From positions 16,378,001-16,442,000 of the forward strand of contig OX327697.1 in the NCBI GenBank assembly GCA_946807835.1: a DNA stretch of 64,000 bases, written 5' to 3'. Of the stretch, positions 13,582-24,605 are shown piece by piece. Position 1 is the first letter of the stretch. Every line of letters starts with the position of its first letter. Origin of the DNA: Ailanthus altissimus (lineage: Eukaryota; Streptophyta; Magnoliopsida; Sapindales; Simaroubaceae). Made by a program: the position numbers and the translations under genes. The notes beneath the pieces are model-generated. The model saw nothing but the letters and a program-made list of their open reading frames with translations, searched no databases and had not been told where the DNA came from.

Positions 13582-13703
13582 TGTATACTTTTGCTAGGTA
13601 CATAGCCTCGTTTTATCAAATGAAATGAGTATAAGCATGTTAGTTCTATATTATCACTAGATCCGCCTTGACTTCCAAGAAGAGCTCGGGTTGAGTCCTA
13701 CCA

Positions 13704-13884
13704 CTACCATTCCAATAATATCACCAATTACCAAACCATTATCCCAACAATATCACTAAACACCAAACTATCATTTGATAATAACACATTTATCTTTTTT
13801 GATTTTTTTCTCTTATAGGTACTGGGCATAAAAAAAATGAAGCAAAAACAGTTAAATCAAGAACCCTTTTTTTTTCTTATTTAG
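13704..13884. other. Spacer between gypsy LTR and plastid insertion
   Basis: The sequence is AT-rich with two near-repeats of ATCACTAAACACCAAACTATC and ATCACCAATTACCAAACCAT. The plastid-derived segment may begin somewhere inside it. Confidence 0.4.
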
Positions 13885-14335
13885 TGTAACAACTTGAGCT
13901 GAATAAGAGGAAACGTTCATGTCCGATTAGGATCCTATCCCAAATTTTCTTTTGTTAGACCTATAACTAAAAAACTACTCTTTTATGATTACAAGGTTCA
14001 TTCGATATAAAATCCAATCATGGAAATATAACATCCCACTTTTTTTTACTACCCTAGGTTTCGATACGATTCACAACGGAGAAATTTCTACTATAGCTCT
14101 TTCTATCTGGGAACAATTTGTCGATCTAAATTTATGAATTATTATAAATTCTTTCTTGGTAGAATGGAAAGAATTAGGGAAAGAATGATCCATATATAAT
14201 GAATGAGAAGATTAAAAAATTGGAAGAAGAAGGGATTTTTGGTTAGACACATATAATTAACTAAGCATTTTCTTTTAACAAATATAAAACTAGACTGGAT
14301 GGTTTAATGTATGTTACCTATTCTAATCCTTATGA
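13885..14335 (+). pseudogene. rpoC1: Nuclear copy of plastid rpoC1 (group II intron end plus exon 2 start)
   Basis: A group II intron domain V-like hairpin is present at about 13894-13930 (CTTGAGCTGAATAAGAGGAAA, then TTCATGTCCG). Right after it, the sequence translates, with shifts and stops, into plastid RNA polymerase beta' subunit: [10 protein letters not shown] (13948-13977), then [17 protein letters not shown] and LVEWKELGKE (about 14045-14190), then KKGFLVRH and TNIKLDWMV up to about 14315. In plastids rpoC1 has one group II intron and its second exon begins with the FSFARPITKK segment, so the order agrees. The reading frame is broken, so this is an old plastid-to-nucleus transfer and not functional. 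Domain VI appears missing or very short. The left boundary is uncertain. Confidence 0.8.
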
Positions 14336-14384
14336 AAATGACTAAAATTAGCTTATAATATTCAATTTTGAGGGTGGCAATAGT

Positions 14385-15710
14385 ATTAGTATGTAATGAC
14401 TTCAACAAACTTCTATTTGAAGATGCGAAAGATGAAGGAGTGGTAAAACAAGGTGCCTATATGGAAAACTTATAAGAGGCTATAGATGATTGTGGCTTAA
14501 GGAATTTGAATTTCTAGGACCTTCTTTTCTATGGTGTAATAGGCATAAAAATGACAGTCTTATTCAAGATCAATTGGATAGATGTTTGAGCACTTGGGAT
14601 TATTGTAATATTTTCACGGATGCTATAGTTAAGCACTTAGATTTTTAGGGCTTGGATCACTGCCCCTTGCTTGTGATACTAAATTATACTCATTTATAGC
14701 AAAATAGAGGTTGTGTTAAGAGATATAGTCACTATCATTTTAACAAGGCTTAGATAAATGAAAAGAAGTTTGAGGTGATTGTCTTAGAGGGGTAGAAACG
14801 GATGGATGCTTAAATGCAGCCCATGCTAGTCTCTAAGATATTAGTTCTATTTTATGCTGTTAAAATAGGTATAACTTTCAGATGATGGCTAATTAAATTA
14901 ATAAGCAAAGGTAGCTCCTCAATAGGGGGAATCAATAGGTGAATCCTGAATCATGGAAGCAAATTTTGAAGATAGAAAAATAGTTGGAAATGTTAATGTA
15001 CAAACATAAAACTTACTAGGGACATTGTTTACGAGTGGATTGGGTGAAGAATGGTGATTCAAATTTCTAATTCTTTCATCTTAAGGCTTCTTCTCGGTTA
15101 TAGAAAAATAAAATATTAGGAGTCTTTGATGCTGAATAAATTTGATAGAGGACATGGATTGAAATGAGAGTGTTTTTCTTAATCATTTTGGAAAGCCCTT
15201 TGATTCATCATCCTCTTTGGTAGAGAACGTATAACTTGTTGCAGATAATGTTAATTTGATGTTGTCCGATTGTAGTAGAAGATATCTAGATGAAATTTTC
15301 ACAAACAAAGAGGTCTGGCGTGTTATTAATCAAATGTATCTAACAAAGGCTCTGAGGAAGCATGGAATGTCGACTTTATTTTATCAAAATTTTTGGGGTA
15401 TGGTTGGTGGGGACGTCTCTAAGTGTTTCCTTGATTTTTTGAAATTTTGGGGAGATATATCTACTTTAAATGAGACTATAATACCACTTATACCAAAGTG
15501 TGACCCGCTAAAACACCCGACAAACTTAACACCGATAAGGCTTTGCAATGTGCTATACAAAATTATTTCAAAAGTGTTATCTAATCGCCTTTGGAATGTT
15601 TTAGGGGAAGTGGTCTCAGAGACTCAAAGCGCCTTTATTTTGGGACATCTCATCATAAAAAATGCTATTGTAGGCTTTGCATTTATTAATGCTATTAAGC
15701 ACTAAAAGTA
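14385..15710 (+). pseudogene. L1-type LINE ORF2 fragment (endonuclease end to mid reverse transcriptase)
   Basis: The fragment starts in the endonuclease domain (NDFNKLLFEDAKDEG near 14400, matching the usual GDFNEIL...E). It continues with DDCGLRNLNF, LDRCLSTWDYCNIF and GLDHCPLLV (14480-14680), then the linker WVKNGDSNF (near 15045). The longest open part, 15256-15705, has KHGMSTLFYQNFWG, LIPKCDPLKHPTNLTPIRLCN and SETQSAFILGHL, the first reverse-transcriptase blocks of plant L1 elements. It stops before the catalytic F/YxDD block. There are several in-frame stops before 15256. It is a separate copy from the LINE that starts just downstream, since ORF1 of that one follows this RT. Confidence 0.85.
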
Positions 15711-15734
15711 ACGTAAAGTAGGCACATATCGATC

Positions 15735-15964
15735 TGGTTAGACATAAAGGCGGAGATGGCTGAAATTATTGGTAGCAAACTTGGAGAATTCTTAGATGTT
15801 AATGCAGACCAGGATGGCTCGTTCCCTGGTAAACATATAAGAATTACGGTTCATCTAGATAATGAAAATCCTCTGTATCTCTAGTTAGGTGCTATAGAAT
15901 GATTGGTGTGGGTGGACATTAAGTATAAGAAACTACCAGAATTCTGTACTCTTTACGGCTATCT
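15735..15964 (+). pseudogene. LINE-B ORF1 (gag-like), first part
   Basis: Translation gives AEIIGSKLGEFLDVNADQDG, then KHIRITVHLDNENPLYL and VDIKYKKLPEFCTLYGYL. This matches the DUF4283/zinc-knuckle region of plant L1 ORF1 proteins, where the usual text is IG..IGKVLEVD, R.RV.LDI.KPL and YE.LP.FC..CG. Two stops interrupt it. It is cut at the start of the zinc knuckle by a copia element and resumes at 22466. Confidence 0.75.
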
Positions 15965-16460
15965 TGTTAGGTTTTATTATTTCCTTTATGTGAGCTCACA
16001 TATTGACAATAATTATACATTATGTACTATCTTAAATAAGGGACAATTTAAATGATCTATTTAGGTTATATTTTATTGGGCTCCAGAGACATCTAATTTA
16101 ATATAGGCTTGTTATATGTAGAAACCTAATATTAGTTGGATTATGAGTGATTGTGTCATAATTTAACCTAGTATATAAAGACATTTTTTAGGATTGTGGT
16201 CCCCAAGTCAAATTAATTCATGTAGAGCTCTTCTCCTCTTTTTTCACTACAAATAGAGAAACCCATTGAGCCTACATAAATTTGACTGTGGAATGCCTTG
16301 TACTTTTATTTCTTATTTAAGACTATTAAACTTCATGTTCTAATCACCATGAATTCTCCAGGTATATTTTTTTTCTCAACATTCAACCTGATAATTTGAT
16401 ATGATAGATCTTGGGTTATATTCATAAGAATATGAATCTAATATATGGTTATATCTAATA
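15965..16460 (+). repeat. Copia-A 5' LTR
   Basis: The LTR begins TGTTAGGTTTTATTATTTCC and ends GGTTATATCTAATA, where the 3' copy ends in the expected CTAACA. It is ~85 bases longer than the 3' LTR because of an extra segment (about 15998-16085). Confidence 0.85.
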
Positions 16461-16462
16461 AA

Positions 16463-16476
16463 TGGTATTAGAGCAG
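16463..16476 (+). promoter_or_regulatory. Copia-A primer binding site
   Basis: TGGTATTAGAGCAG lies two bases after the 5' LTR. It is one change from the TGGTATCAGAGC complement of initiator tRNA-Met used by most plant copia elements. Confidence 0.8.
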
Positions 16477-16479
16477 AGA

Positions 16480-17840
16480 TTATGTTAAATTATTAGGATT
16501 ATTAATATATATATTTATGTTTTAAATATATTTTTCATATAGTTATTTAGAGTAAAGATATTATATGTATGTATTTTTCATGATTTTGTTGAGAAAAAAA
16601 ACATTAACTTTATATTTTTCATTGTGATTTGAGGTTCAAATATGGTGAAGGGTCATTGATTTGAAGAATTAAGGATGAAAAATATTCAATTCGGCTTTCA
16701 TTTGTTGGTTTTCATTTTTTTTAACAGTTTAGAGTATTGAAAAAAATATATGGGTGGCACGGTGCCATAATTGCGTATAACAGTTAGGGATTTTTTTTGT
16801 AACTATCATTTACACCCCTTCATCTTTTTCTTAATTATATTTTGACCATAAAAGTTTAAAAAATTAGCAAATAAGCCCACATTAGTTATTTTTATACAGT
16901 CCCTTAAATTTTTAGATAATTACAATTTGGTCATAAAGTTTGTAATATTTTCATATAAGTCCCAATATAATTGACATTTCTCACTCAGTGCCCTTCAACT
17001 TTAAATTACGATTTATCCTAAAAAATTTGAAAATTTTACAAATAGGTTTTAATATTGACCCAAATTTATTTGTTGTCTATTTTTTTATATTTGCAAATCT
17101 AATAGCAAATTTAGGGTTTTCAGTTTTTTTTTAGAGAATTGGGTCTACTGGACCTGATTCATGGAGATCCAACCTAAAATTTAACCCATTTGAATTTGAC
17201 TCAACAATTATTGACCCTATTTTAAACCATTAGTGGTATTGTAATCACAGCACCCTTGGCTCCATACGCCATTCCAATGCATAAGAAAAACTTAATTTTT
17301 TTATTTAATGGCATTCAATTATTTTTCTTTGCACTACTTGTCTTATGTTTCGAAATAAATTGATTGAAATAACATGTTGCCAAAGTAACCTTTGTTATAT
17401 AGATTTTTTTTATTTTGGGATATTAAGATGAATATGTTTATTATTTATGTAAAAAATAATCGGCCCAAAGGAAGATTAATTTTTGACCAAATAATAAGTA
17501 TATTTGCAGTAATAAATGTGTGATAATTATCAAGTTTTCTATGCATATAATAAGTCGATCCCAAGAAAAGCTTATTATTGGCAGGATTTATTATCAATAT
17601 TTGATTACTACATTGAGAGTACTATTTACAGTTGATATTTCAGTCTAAATACTAAATATCAATGTTGTGCTAGGTATCTCGTGATGGGGCCTACCTTTAT
17701 ATATTTATTTATGTCATGCATGTATATACTTAAAATAATGACATGACTGTGAGCTTATTGTTTTATTATGTATCTTTATAATTTTATCTGCTTCCACTAT
17801 ATTTGTCAATATAAATTTTATTCATATGTTTAAGGTACTA
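16480..17840 (+). other. Non-coding leader / unrecognised part of Copia-A
   Basis: The 1.4 kb between primer site and recognisable gag holds no domain I can name. It is AT-rich and full of stops, and would normally contain the 5' half of gag, so this part is either very decayed or was replaced. Confidence 0.4.
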
Positions 17841-17849
17841 TTTCTGAGA

Positions 17850-20800
17850 AAACAATGCTTAGAAATTCATTGAGCAAATTAAACAACGCTTTGCCAAAAA
17901 TAAAGGCTTAAAAAAAGGTATAATGGCAAAGAGAGTATAAGTAGTACATCATAAAATATCTAATCTCGCTTTACAACTAAAAGCACTAAAGTTAGAGTTG
18001 TCTAATGACTTGCTCGTGCATTTAGTTTTGATATCTCTTCCTACACACTACAGTTCATTTAAAGTAAGTTACGACGCCAAAAGGTTAAATAGACTCTTAA
18101 TGAGCTCATTTCATATTGTGTGCAATAAGAAGATAAATAGAAGCAAGAAAAGAATGAAAGTACTCATTTAGCAAATATTTCTTAGAATAAGGTTACTAAT
18201 TAGTAAAGAAAAGGAATAAATGAGAGAAAAATGCAATGGGGACTTCACATAATAAGGTGTAAAAGAAACAAAATTCGGTCATTAATTGTTTCTTCTGCAA
18301 AAATAAGCTAGTCATGTGAAGAAGGATTGTCCCAAGTATGCTAAATAGCGTGTTAAGAAAAGTACACTTCTCAACTTTGTTTGTTCTAAAGTAAATTTAG
18401 CTTTTGTACCTAAACACACTTGGTTGGTAGATACAGGTGCAACTACTTACATATGTGTGGCTATGCAACATTGTCTTAAGAGCCAGTTTCCAATTAATGC
18501 TGAAAGATGCATCTAAGTGAAAAATAATAATGCAGCTCTTCTAGAGGCTATAGGATTGTTTAGATTACAATTATGGATCATATATTATTTAGATTTAGAT
18601 GAGACTGATTATGTATCGTCATTTAGACAACATATGTTTTGTTTCTAGTTTGGACAAATTAGAATATTCTTGTTCATTCAGAAAATAATAAGTTAGTCTC
18701 TTTCAAAATTCAAATATTATTAGTACTGGTTCTCTTATTAATAATCTTTATACATTAAATACGCATACTTCTTTTAATGAATCCTTGCATGTTAATAAAC
18801 GTGGTACAAAATAAAAATTAATTGATGAGAATTCTGTTATGTTATAGCACAAGCATTTAGAACATATCTCTAAATAGAGAATAAAAAAAAAAAGACTTGT
18901 GTTAGATGAAATTCTTGATTCTCTTACTTCAACAGTTTTTTAAAATCTGTATTGAATGTATTAAGGAAAAATAGAAAAATAATAAAAAATTAGGTGCCAA
19001 CAGGAGAAATAACATCTTAAGACTAATAAATACTGATATTTATGAACTATTTCCTATGGCTTCTTGAAATGGCTAACAATATTTTATTATGTTTATTGAG
19101 GACTATCTTTTTCTAGGATACCTTTACTTGATTTATGAAAAGTCTCAATCTCTGGACGTGTTTAGTGCTTTCAAAGCTGAAATTGAAAATCAACTTGGTA
19201 AGAAAATTAAAGTTATCAAATCTAACCGTGGTGATAAATACTATGGAAGATATGACAGATCATGTGAACATTATCCATTACTCTTTTTTTTTGTTGAATT
19301 CCTAGAGAAGTGTGGCATCGTCCCATAATACACAATGCTTGAGAAATCAAGCATGAATGATGTTACTAAGAGATGAAATTGATTACTTAAAGAATGGTTA
19401 GAAGTATGATTAATTATTCTTCTTCGCTTGAATCACTCTAGGGAAAAGTAGTAAAGATTGCAGCTTATATCCTTAATAAAGTTCCAAGTAAAGTAGTATC
19501 TAAAACTCCATACGAGTTGTGGAGTGGCAAAAGACCTAGTATTAGGCATTTGCATGTCTGGAGTTATCTAGTTAAGGCTAGGCCATATAGGCCTAATAAA
19601 CGTTAGATGTTATTTTATTGGATATTTTGAAAGATCGAGGGGTTTCAAGTTTTATGATCCCTTAAGTAAATCCTTTTCGAGATGGGAATGATAAATTTCT
19701 AAATGATGTTGAGTTTAGGGGGAGATAAGGTATATTAGGGATATTATCTTTAAAGATGAGTTTATTTATCTTCCTACAACTACTATAAAAAATGATTAGA
19801 CTTATTTTTCTGACATTATTCAAGAAACAGATTCAGAAATACAAGACAATAGACTGAGCTCCCATTCTGAAATAAAGAATTTTCTCATATTCATCAAAAG
19901 CAACCTCAACAACCTTAAGAATAAGTGTCATTGAGAATATCTACTAGAGAAAGGAGAAGTGCAATTTTAGATGATTTTGTCGTTTATCTCTAAGAATATG
20001 AGTTTGATATAGGACTAAAAAAACATGATCCAATCAATTTCAGTCAAGCCAAACAAAGTTCTAATTCTCATAAGTAAATAAATGCCATAAATGATGAGAT
20101 GAAATCAATGAGAGACAATAACGTTTGAAATCTTGATAAGTTGCTTAAAGGTGTGAAACTCATTGGTTGTAAATGGATATTTAAGACCAAGAGGGATTCA
20201 AAAGGTAACATCGAAAGATATAAAATGTGTCCCATTACTAAAGGTTTCACTAAAAAAGAATGCATTAATTATAAAAAAGACTTTCTCTCCAATATCAATG
20301 AAAGACTCTTTTAAAATTATCATGGCACTTATAACTCATTTTGATTTAGAGCTACATCAAAATAACGTAAAAACTGTATTTCTCAATAGTGATTTTGAGG
20401 AAATTATATATATGGTGCAGACAGAAAACTTTGTGTTTAGAGACCAAAAGAATGTAGTCTGCAAATTAAAGAAGTCTATCTATGGTCTTAAGCAAGTATC
20501 CTGTCAATCGTAACTTAAGTTTCATCAAGTGATTACCTCATTTAAAATTGAGAAAAATACAGTTGATGAATGCATATATCACAAGTTCAATGGGAGTAAG
20601 TTTATTTTCTTGATTTTATATGTCAATTACATACTATTAGTAAGCAGCGATATAGGCCTATTACATAAAACTGAGAGATTTCTATAAAGAAACTTTGATA
20701 TGAAAGATCTTGGGGTATATCTTTTGTATTAGGAATTTAGATACATTAGAATCACACTCGATGTATCTTGAGTTTATCACAAAAGAACTATATTGATAAG

Positions 20801-21612
20801 ATACTTAGCAGCTATAGCATAAATCACTATGCTCTAAGAGATACGCCCATTGCTAAGGGTGATAAGTTAAATCTTAGTTAATGCCTCAATAATGAGACTT
20901 AATATAAAGCGATATAGAAATTTCTTTATGCATATGTACTAAGGAACCTTATATATGTTCAAGTATGTGCGTGTGTAGACATTGCGTACATTATTGAAAC
21001 GCTAGGCAGATATTTAAAGCAACCTTAGGGTATATAATTGGAAAGTAACCAATCTGGTCATGTAATATTTACAAAGTACAAAGACTACATGCTCATATAT
21101 AGGAGATCAAAAAGATTATAAATCATGGGGTATTCCAACTTTAATTTTGCTGAATACCTAGATATTAAGAGATCCGCATTATATTATATATATACTTTGA
21201 CCTAATGAGCTATTTCTAGAAGAGTACTAAAAAGACACTCATAATTTCTTCCATTATAGTGGCCAAGTTTATAGGTTATTTTAAGGCATCAAATTATAGG
21301 ATATGGTTGTAGAACTTTATTACAGGACTGCGTATTGTCAATGGTATTAAAAAATATTAAAAAAACTTATTGTGATAATAAAGCCACAATGATGTATTCT
21401 CATAACAACAAACGCTCTTCGAAGTCTAAGCACATCGAATTCAAGTTTTTAGTTATTAAAAAAAGAGTTCAAACTCAACAAGTGTTAATAGAGCATATTA
21501 GTACAAGCTTTATACTTGTGGATTCGCTCACCAGAGGATTACTGCCCAAGGTGTTTCATGAGCATGTTGCTCATATGAGTGTTGTATTATTTGACGATGT
21601 GCATGAATAGTG
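17850..21612 (+). pseudogene. Copia-A gag-pol pseudogene
   Basis: Recognisable pieces in order are: gag (LKLELSNDLLVHLVLISLPTHY, in part, 17985-18055) with a zinc knuckle CFFCKNK...HVKKDC (about 18287-18334, shifted once); protease WLVDTGATTYIC (18421-18456); integrase core FSAFKAEIENQLGKKIKVIK (19160-19220) and FLEKCGIVPQYTM (19300-19340); a later integrase part near 19500 (TPYELWSGKRPS); reverse transcriptase CKWIFKTKRDSKGNI (20169-20213), LELHQNNVKTVFLNSDFEE and KKSIYGLKQ (20345-20495); and RNase H CDNKATMMYSHNN with HIEFKF (21371-21450), ending near 21610. The usual DDLL block is degraded (VNYILLVS). Stops are frequent. No part could encode an active enzyme. Confidence 0.8.
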
Positions 21613-22055
21613 GGAGTTTGTCATTTGATGTTGATTTAGTTAAAAGACACATTTATGGTTTATTTTCTATAGAAACTCTGATGGTTTGTTGAAACTCTGA
21701 AATAAGGTTACACTTTCTACTGCAGTTTTGCGTAAAGTTTAGAAAGTATTTAACTCGATGGAGTTATAAAGTAGGACCAGTTGCAAATAGACATGTTTGA
21801 GATCACATTTCATGTAATTTTTATGCTACACATCCACATTTAATATATCTCATTAATTATATTAGTATGATGACCATTGATGGGTTTAGTTGCGAATATA
21901 TGCAACGAAGGTCACTTTAATCTCACATTGATATAGTTAATGGACCAAATTGTATCAAATGAGATGTTTCAAGATAAGATAGCATTTATTATGCGTACTA
22001 AGGTTTATGATGTATAATTATTTTTCAGATGACATATGTGGCCCAAGTAGAAGAT

Positions 22056-22465
22056 TGTTAGGTTTTATTATTTCCTTTACGTGGGCTCACATATTGACAT
22101 CTAATTTAATATGGACTTGTTATGCATAGAAACTCAATACTAATTGAATTATGAGTGATGGGTCATAATTTAACCTAATATATAAAGACATGTTTTAGGA
22201 TTGTAGTCCCTAAGTCAAATCAATTCATGTAGAGCTCTTCTCCTCTTTTTTCATCACAAAGAGAAAAACTCATTGAGCTTACATAAATTTGACTATAGAA
22301 GACTATTGTACATTTAGTTCTTATTCAAGACTGTTAATCTTTAAGTTTTAATCACCATGAATTCTCCAAGTATTTTTTTTTTTAAACATTCATTCTGATA
22401 ATTTAACATGATAGATCTTGGGTTATATTCATATAGATATGAATCCAATATGGTTATATCTAACA
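22056..22465 (+). repeat. Copia-A 3' LTR
   Basis: The LTR begins TGTTAGGTTTTATTATTTCC after a purine-rich AAGTAGAAGAT and ends ATATCTAACA. It aligns with the 5' LTR over its full length except for the ~85-base segment found only in the 5' copy. Confidence 0.85.
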
Positions 22466-23500
22466 TGTATCACACACTCCTGTAGGGAATGTTTAGAAGA
22501 CTATCATGCCATCTTAAAAAGATCTAGTAATCATTGGTAATCTGAGAATATTATAGCAGTGGTGTCACAGCATCAGCACACGGAGTATCGTGCTGAAAAC
22601 AAGAATTCCAATGACCTTCCGTTTCATGAACAAAATCATGAGCATGCTATATAAGGACGGTGGGGGCTGGTCTAATTCCTTCGGAGGATGTCGATACGTA
22701 TTCGGATATTCCTAGATAGCCTATTTTTAAAATTCCAATAAATTTGAACATTATTGATGGTGTAGTTGACGGTCGTAAAGGTTTAAATATGGATAAGGGT
22801 CAGGTTATTGATTTGGTGGAAACTCAAAAGTTTGAACTCGAATAGAATGGTGGTGATTTCAGATAATAGAATTTGATTCGGGAGCAAATTCAGCGTTCAG
22901 ATATGCATATTGTACAGGTGGTGGATTCGGTGGAAACTCTTAATTTTAATTCGAATAGAATGATGATTTTGGACTAACAGAAATTGATTCGGGAGAGAAT
23001 TCCAGGGCTGAATACTTTGGTTTTGAATAAGAATAAGAAGCGTCTTACATAATTTGGAAAAAAACTTGGTCAAGATGTCTTCGATTTTTAACCAACTTTA
23101 CAACTCTTTAAAATACCTTGTAACCTTTTATTTCAGGGAGATGTCTCGAAGGATTCAACAGTGTGTTATTAGTAGGGTACCTAACAGCCAGACGGCAAGT
23201 GGAGATAAGGGAGGTGTTTCAGTTGGTGCGTGCATAACAAGAATGAGGCTGATGGTGATAAACTTTGTGATAAAAGCTTAGATTTAGTGCTACCAATTGT
23301 GGATATTTCGGAAACCCCTCGAAGGAGTGCTAGAGCTAGAATTATTCGTAGAAGGGCAAAAATATTTCTCCATGCGAATGTAAAGATGGAAAGTTTTCTT
23401 GGTGGAAGTTTAGTAGGGATTTTTCTGAGGATGGTTTTCCCTCGAAGAAACTTCAGTCCTCTAAAGCGGGGCTTGCTGAATAACCCCACCGAGTAGAATG
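22466..23500 (+). pseudogene. LINE-B ORF1, remainder and ORF1-ORF2 linker
   Basis: Immediately after Copia-A the frame reads HSCRECLEDYHAILKRSSN (22475-22540), fitting the second half of the zinc knuckle begun before the insertion. The following ~900 bases have the look of the low-complexity ORF1 tail, including a partial internal repeat: VDLVETQKFELE-type text at 22815-22850 recurs at 22925-22970 as the bases GTGGAAACTC...TCGAATAGAATG. A relatively long open stretch (23230-23496) ends PRRNFSPLKRGLLNNPTE. Several stops are present. Confidence 0.6.
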
Positions 23501-23504
23501 AGTA

Positions 23505-23968
23505 TACTATGCTGGATTTCATGGGGCTTGGAGAACCTCGTGCATTGAGAGGGTTGTGTAAACTCCTTTTTTAAGGTTCCACAAGTTTGGTTTTTATTTT
23601 GGAAACCAAACTATATGGTTAAAGGGGGGTTAGAGTTGGGAAAAGCTTAGGGTTTCCTAATTATTTTCATGTGGATAGTGCTAATAAAAGTGGCAGTCTC
23701 TTAGAATTTTAGAGTGATATGTGAGATGTTGATATTTTAGGGTTTTCTTGTGCCCATATTGATGTTAGAATAAAAGATGCCTCAGCTAATATTTGGAGAG
23801 CAGTAGGGTTTTATAGGAATCCAAATTGGAATGAAATAAAACTGAATTATGAATTACTTCAGCGTTTACGAGTGCTCTTGAATCTCCCATTTCTTTGCCT
23901 CGGGGATTTTAATGAAATCCTATCTGAAAGTGACAAGGAGGGTGAAAGGTTGGCAGCGGCAAGAAGCT
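23505..23968 (+). pseudogene. LINE-B ORF2 endonuclease, first part
   Basis: The frame begins like an L1 apurinic endonuclease (FMGLGEPRALRGLC near 23518; the family has N.RGLG.P.A...L). It continues ANKSGSLLEF (23680-23710), FSCAHIDVRI, WRAVGFYRNPNWNE (23795-23835) and FLCLGDFNEILSESDKEGE (23890-23945). The GDFNEIL block is a catalytic landmark of this domain. A 4.1 kb insertion starts after the codons for AAARS, and the frame continues after 28104 with SIRDFQDVISELELVELG. Confidence 0.85.
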
Positions 23969-24605
23969 TGTCAGGAGTCCAACAAACCATATATATCTCC
24001 ACATTGGTATGATATTGTCCACTTTGGGCCTAAGCCCTTATGGTTTTACTCTTGGGCTTTACCCAAAAAGCCTCATACCAATGGAGATATGGTTTACTCC
24101 TTATAAACCCATGATCCTCCCCATTTCTAGCCAATGTGGGACTTTGTTTGCCTTAACAATCCTCCCCTCGACCAAAAGATCACTTAGCCTCCCCTCAAAC
24201 GATATTCCATCCGCTCTCCCAACAGTCTGCTACTCATCTTCACTGCGTTGACAGCTCACGTCTTATGTGAAGCACCAGAGTACCGCTTACTATTGAGAGC
24301 CCGCTCTATCAGGTCAACTTCGCATCACTGCGTTAGCTATACACGCCTTACGTGAAGCTCAAAGCACAACAGCGCCTATCCATAGAGCACTACACGAATC
24401 TATCGCAAACACTAGAGAATACCAGGCTCACTACCTTCTTATTCGGCACCGAGGATTTCCACCACATGGCAACACCGGGGCATGGCTCTGATACCACTGT
24501 CAGGAGTCCAACAAACCATATATATCTCCACATTGGTATGATATTGTCCACTTTGGGCCTAAGCCCTCATGGTTTTACTCTTGGGCTCTACCTAAAAGGC
24601 CTCAT
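23969..24605 (-). mobile_element. TRIM (short non-autonomous LTR element), reverse strand, 5' LTR truncated
   Basis: Two copies of a short LTR, TGTCAGGAGTCCAACAAACC..., lie at 23969-24158 (190 bases, ending CCTTAACA) and 24498-24605 (first 108 bases only). Read on the reverse strand the element is: truncated 5' LTR, then primer site TGGTATCAGAGCC (24484-24496), a ~325-base non-coding interior, a polypurine tract CGAGGGGAGGAT (24159-24170), and the 3' LTR. This is the layout of a terminal-repeat retrotransposon in miniature. The interior is rich in ACGTGAAGC and GCAGTGAAG motifs and has no protein domain. The truncated LTR abuts a hairpin at 24606. Confidence 0.8.
24484..24496 (-). promoter_or_regulatory. 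TRIM primer binding site
   Basis: The reverse strand reads TGGTATCAGAGCC, a perfect complement of the tRNA-Met 3' region used by copia-type elements. It lies one base from the LTR. Confidence 0.85.

Larger units (their letters stand above)
9321..13703 (+). repeat. 3' LTR of the gypsy element, interrupted by a solo LTR
   Basis: The LTR starts TGTAATACACGGGC directly after the polypurine tract. It ends near GAGCTCGGGTTGAGTCCTACCA. Its last part matches 60230-60697, which ends GGGCTCGGGTCGGGTCCTAGCA. Comparing the two shows the LTR runs through 9321-10996, is broken by a 2585-bp insertion, and resumes at 13582-13703. Without the insertion it is about 1.8 kb, usual for Tekay/Del elements. Its middle (9560-10090) matches the reverse strand of 29431-29960. 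It includes a GA-rich tract near 9560-9650. Confidence 0.8.
15965..22465 (+). mobile_element. Copia-A: complete but decayed Ty1/copia retrotransposon
   Basis: The 6.5 kb element has two LTRs (15965-16460 and 22056-22465), a tRNA-Met-type primer site, gag, protease, integrase, reverse transcriptase and RNase H in copia order. It sits inside LINE-B ORF1, whose text continues on the far side. Flanking 5-mers (TATCT left, TGTAT right) do not match well; shifting the ends by one or two bases gives CTATC and GTATC, so a diverged target duplication is likely. LTR divergence and many stops show it is old. Confidence 0.85.

Noticed and set aside
23181..23522. Reverse-strand open frame of 113 codons opposite the LINE ORF1 tail
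   Set aside because: It overlaps forward-strand LINE text in another frame and has no recognisable motif; treated as a shadow.
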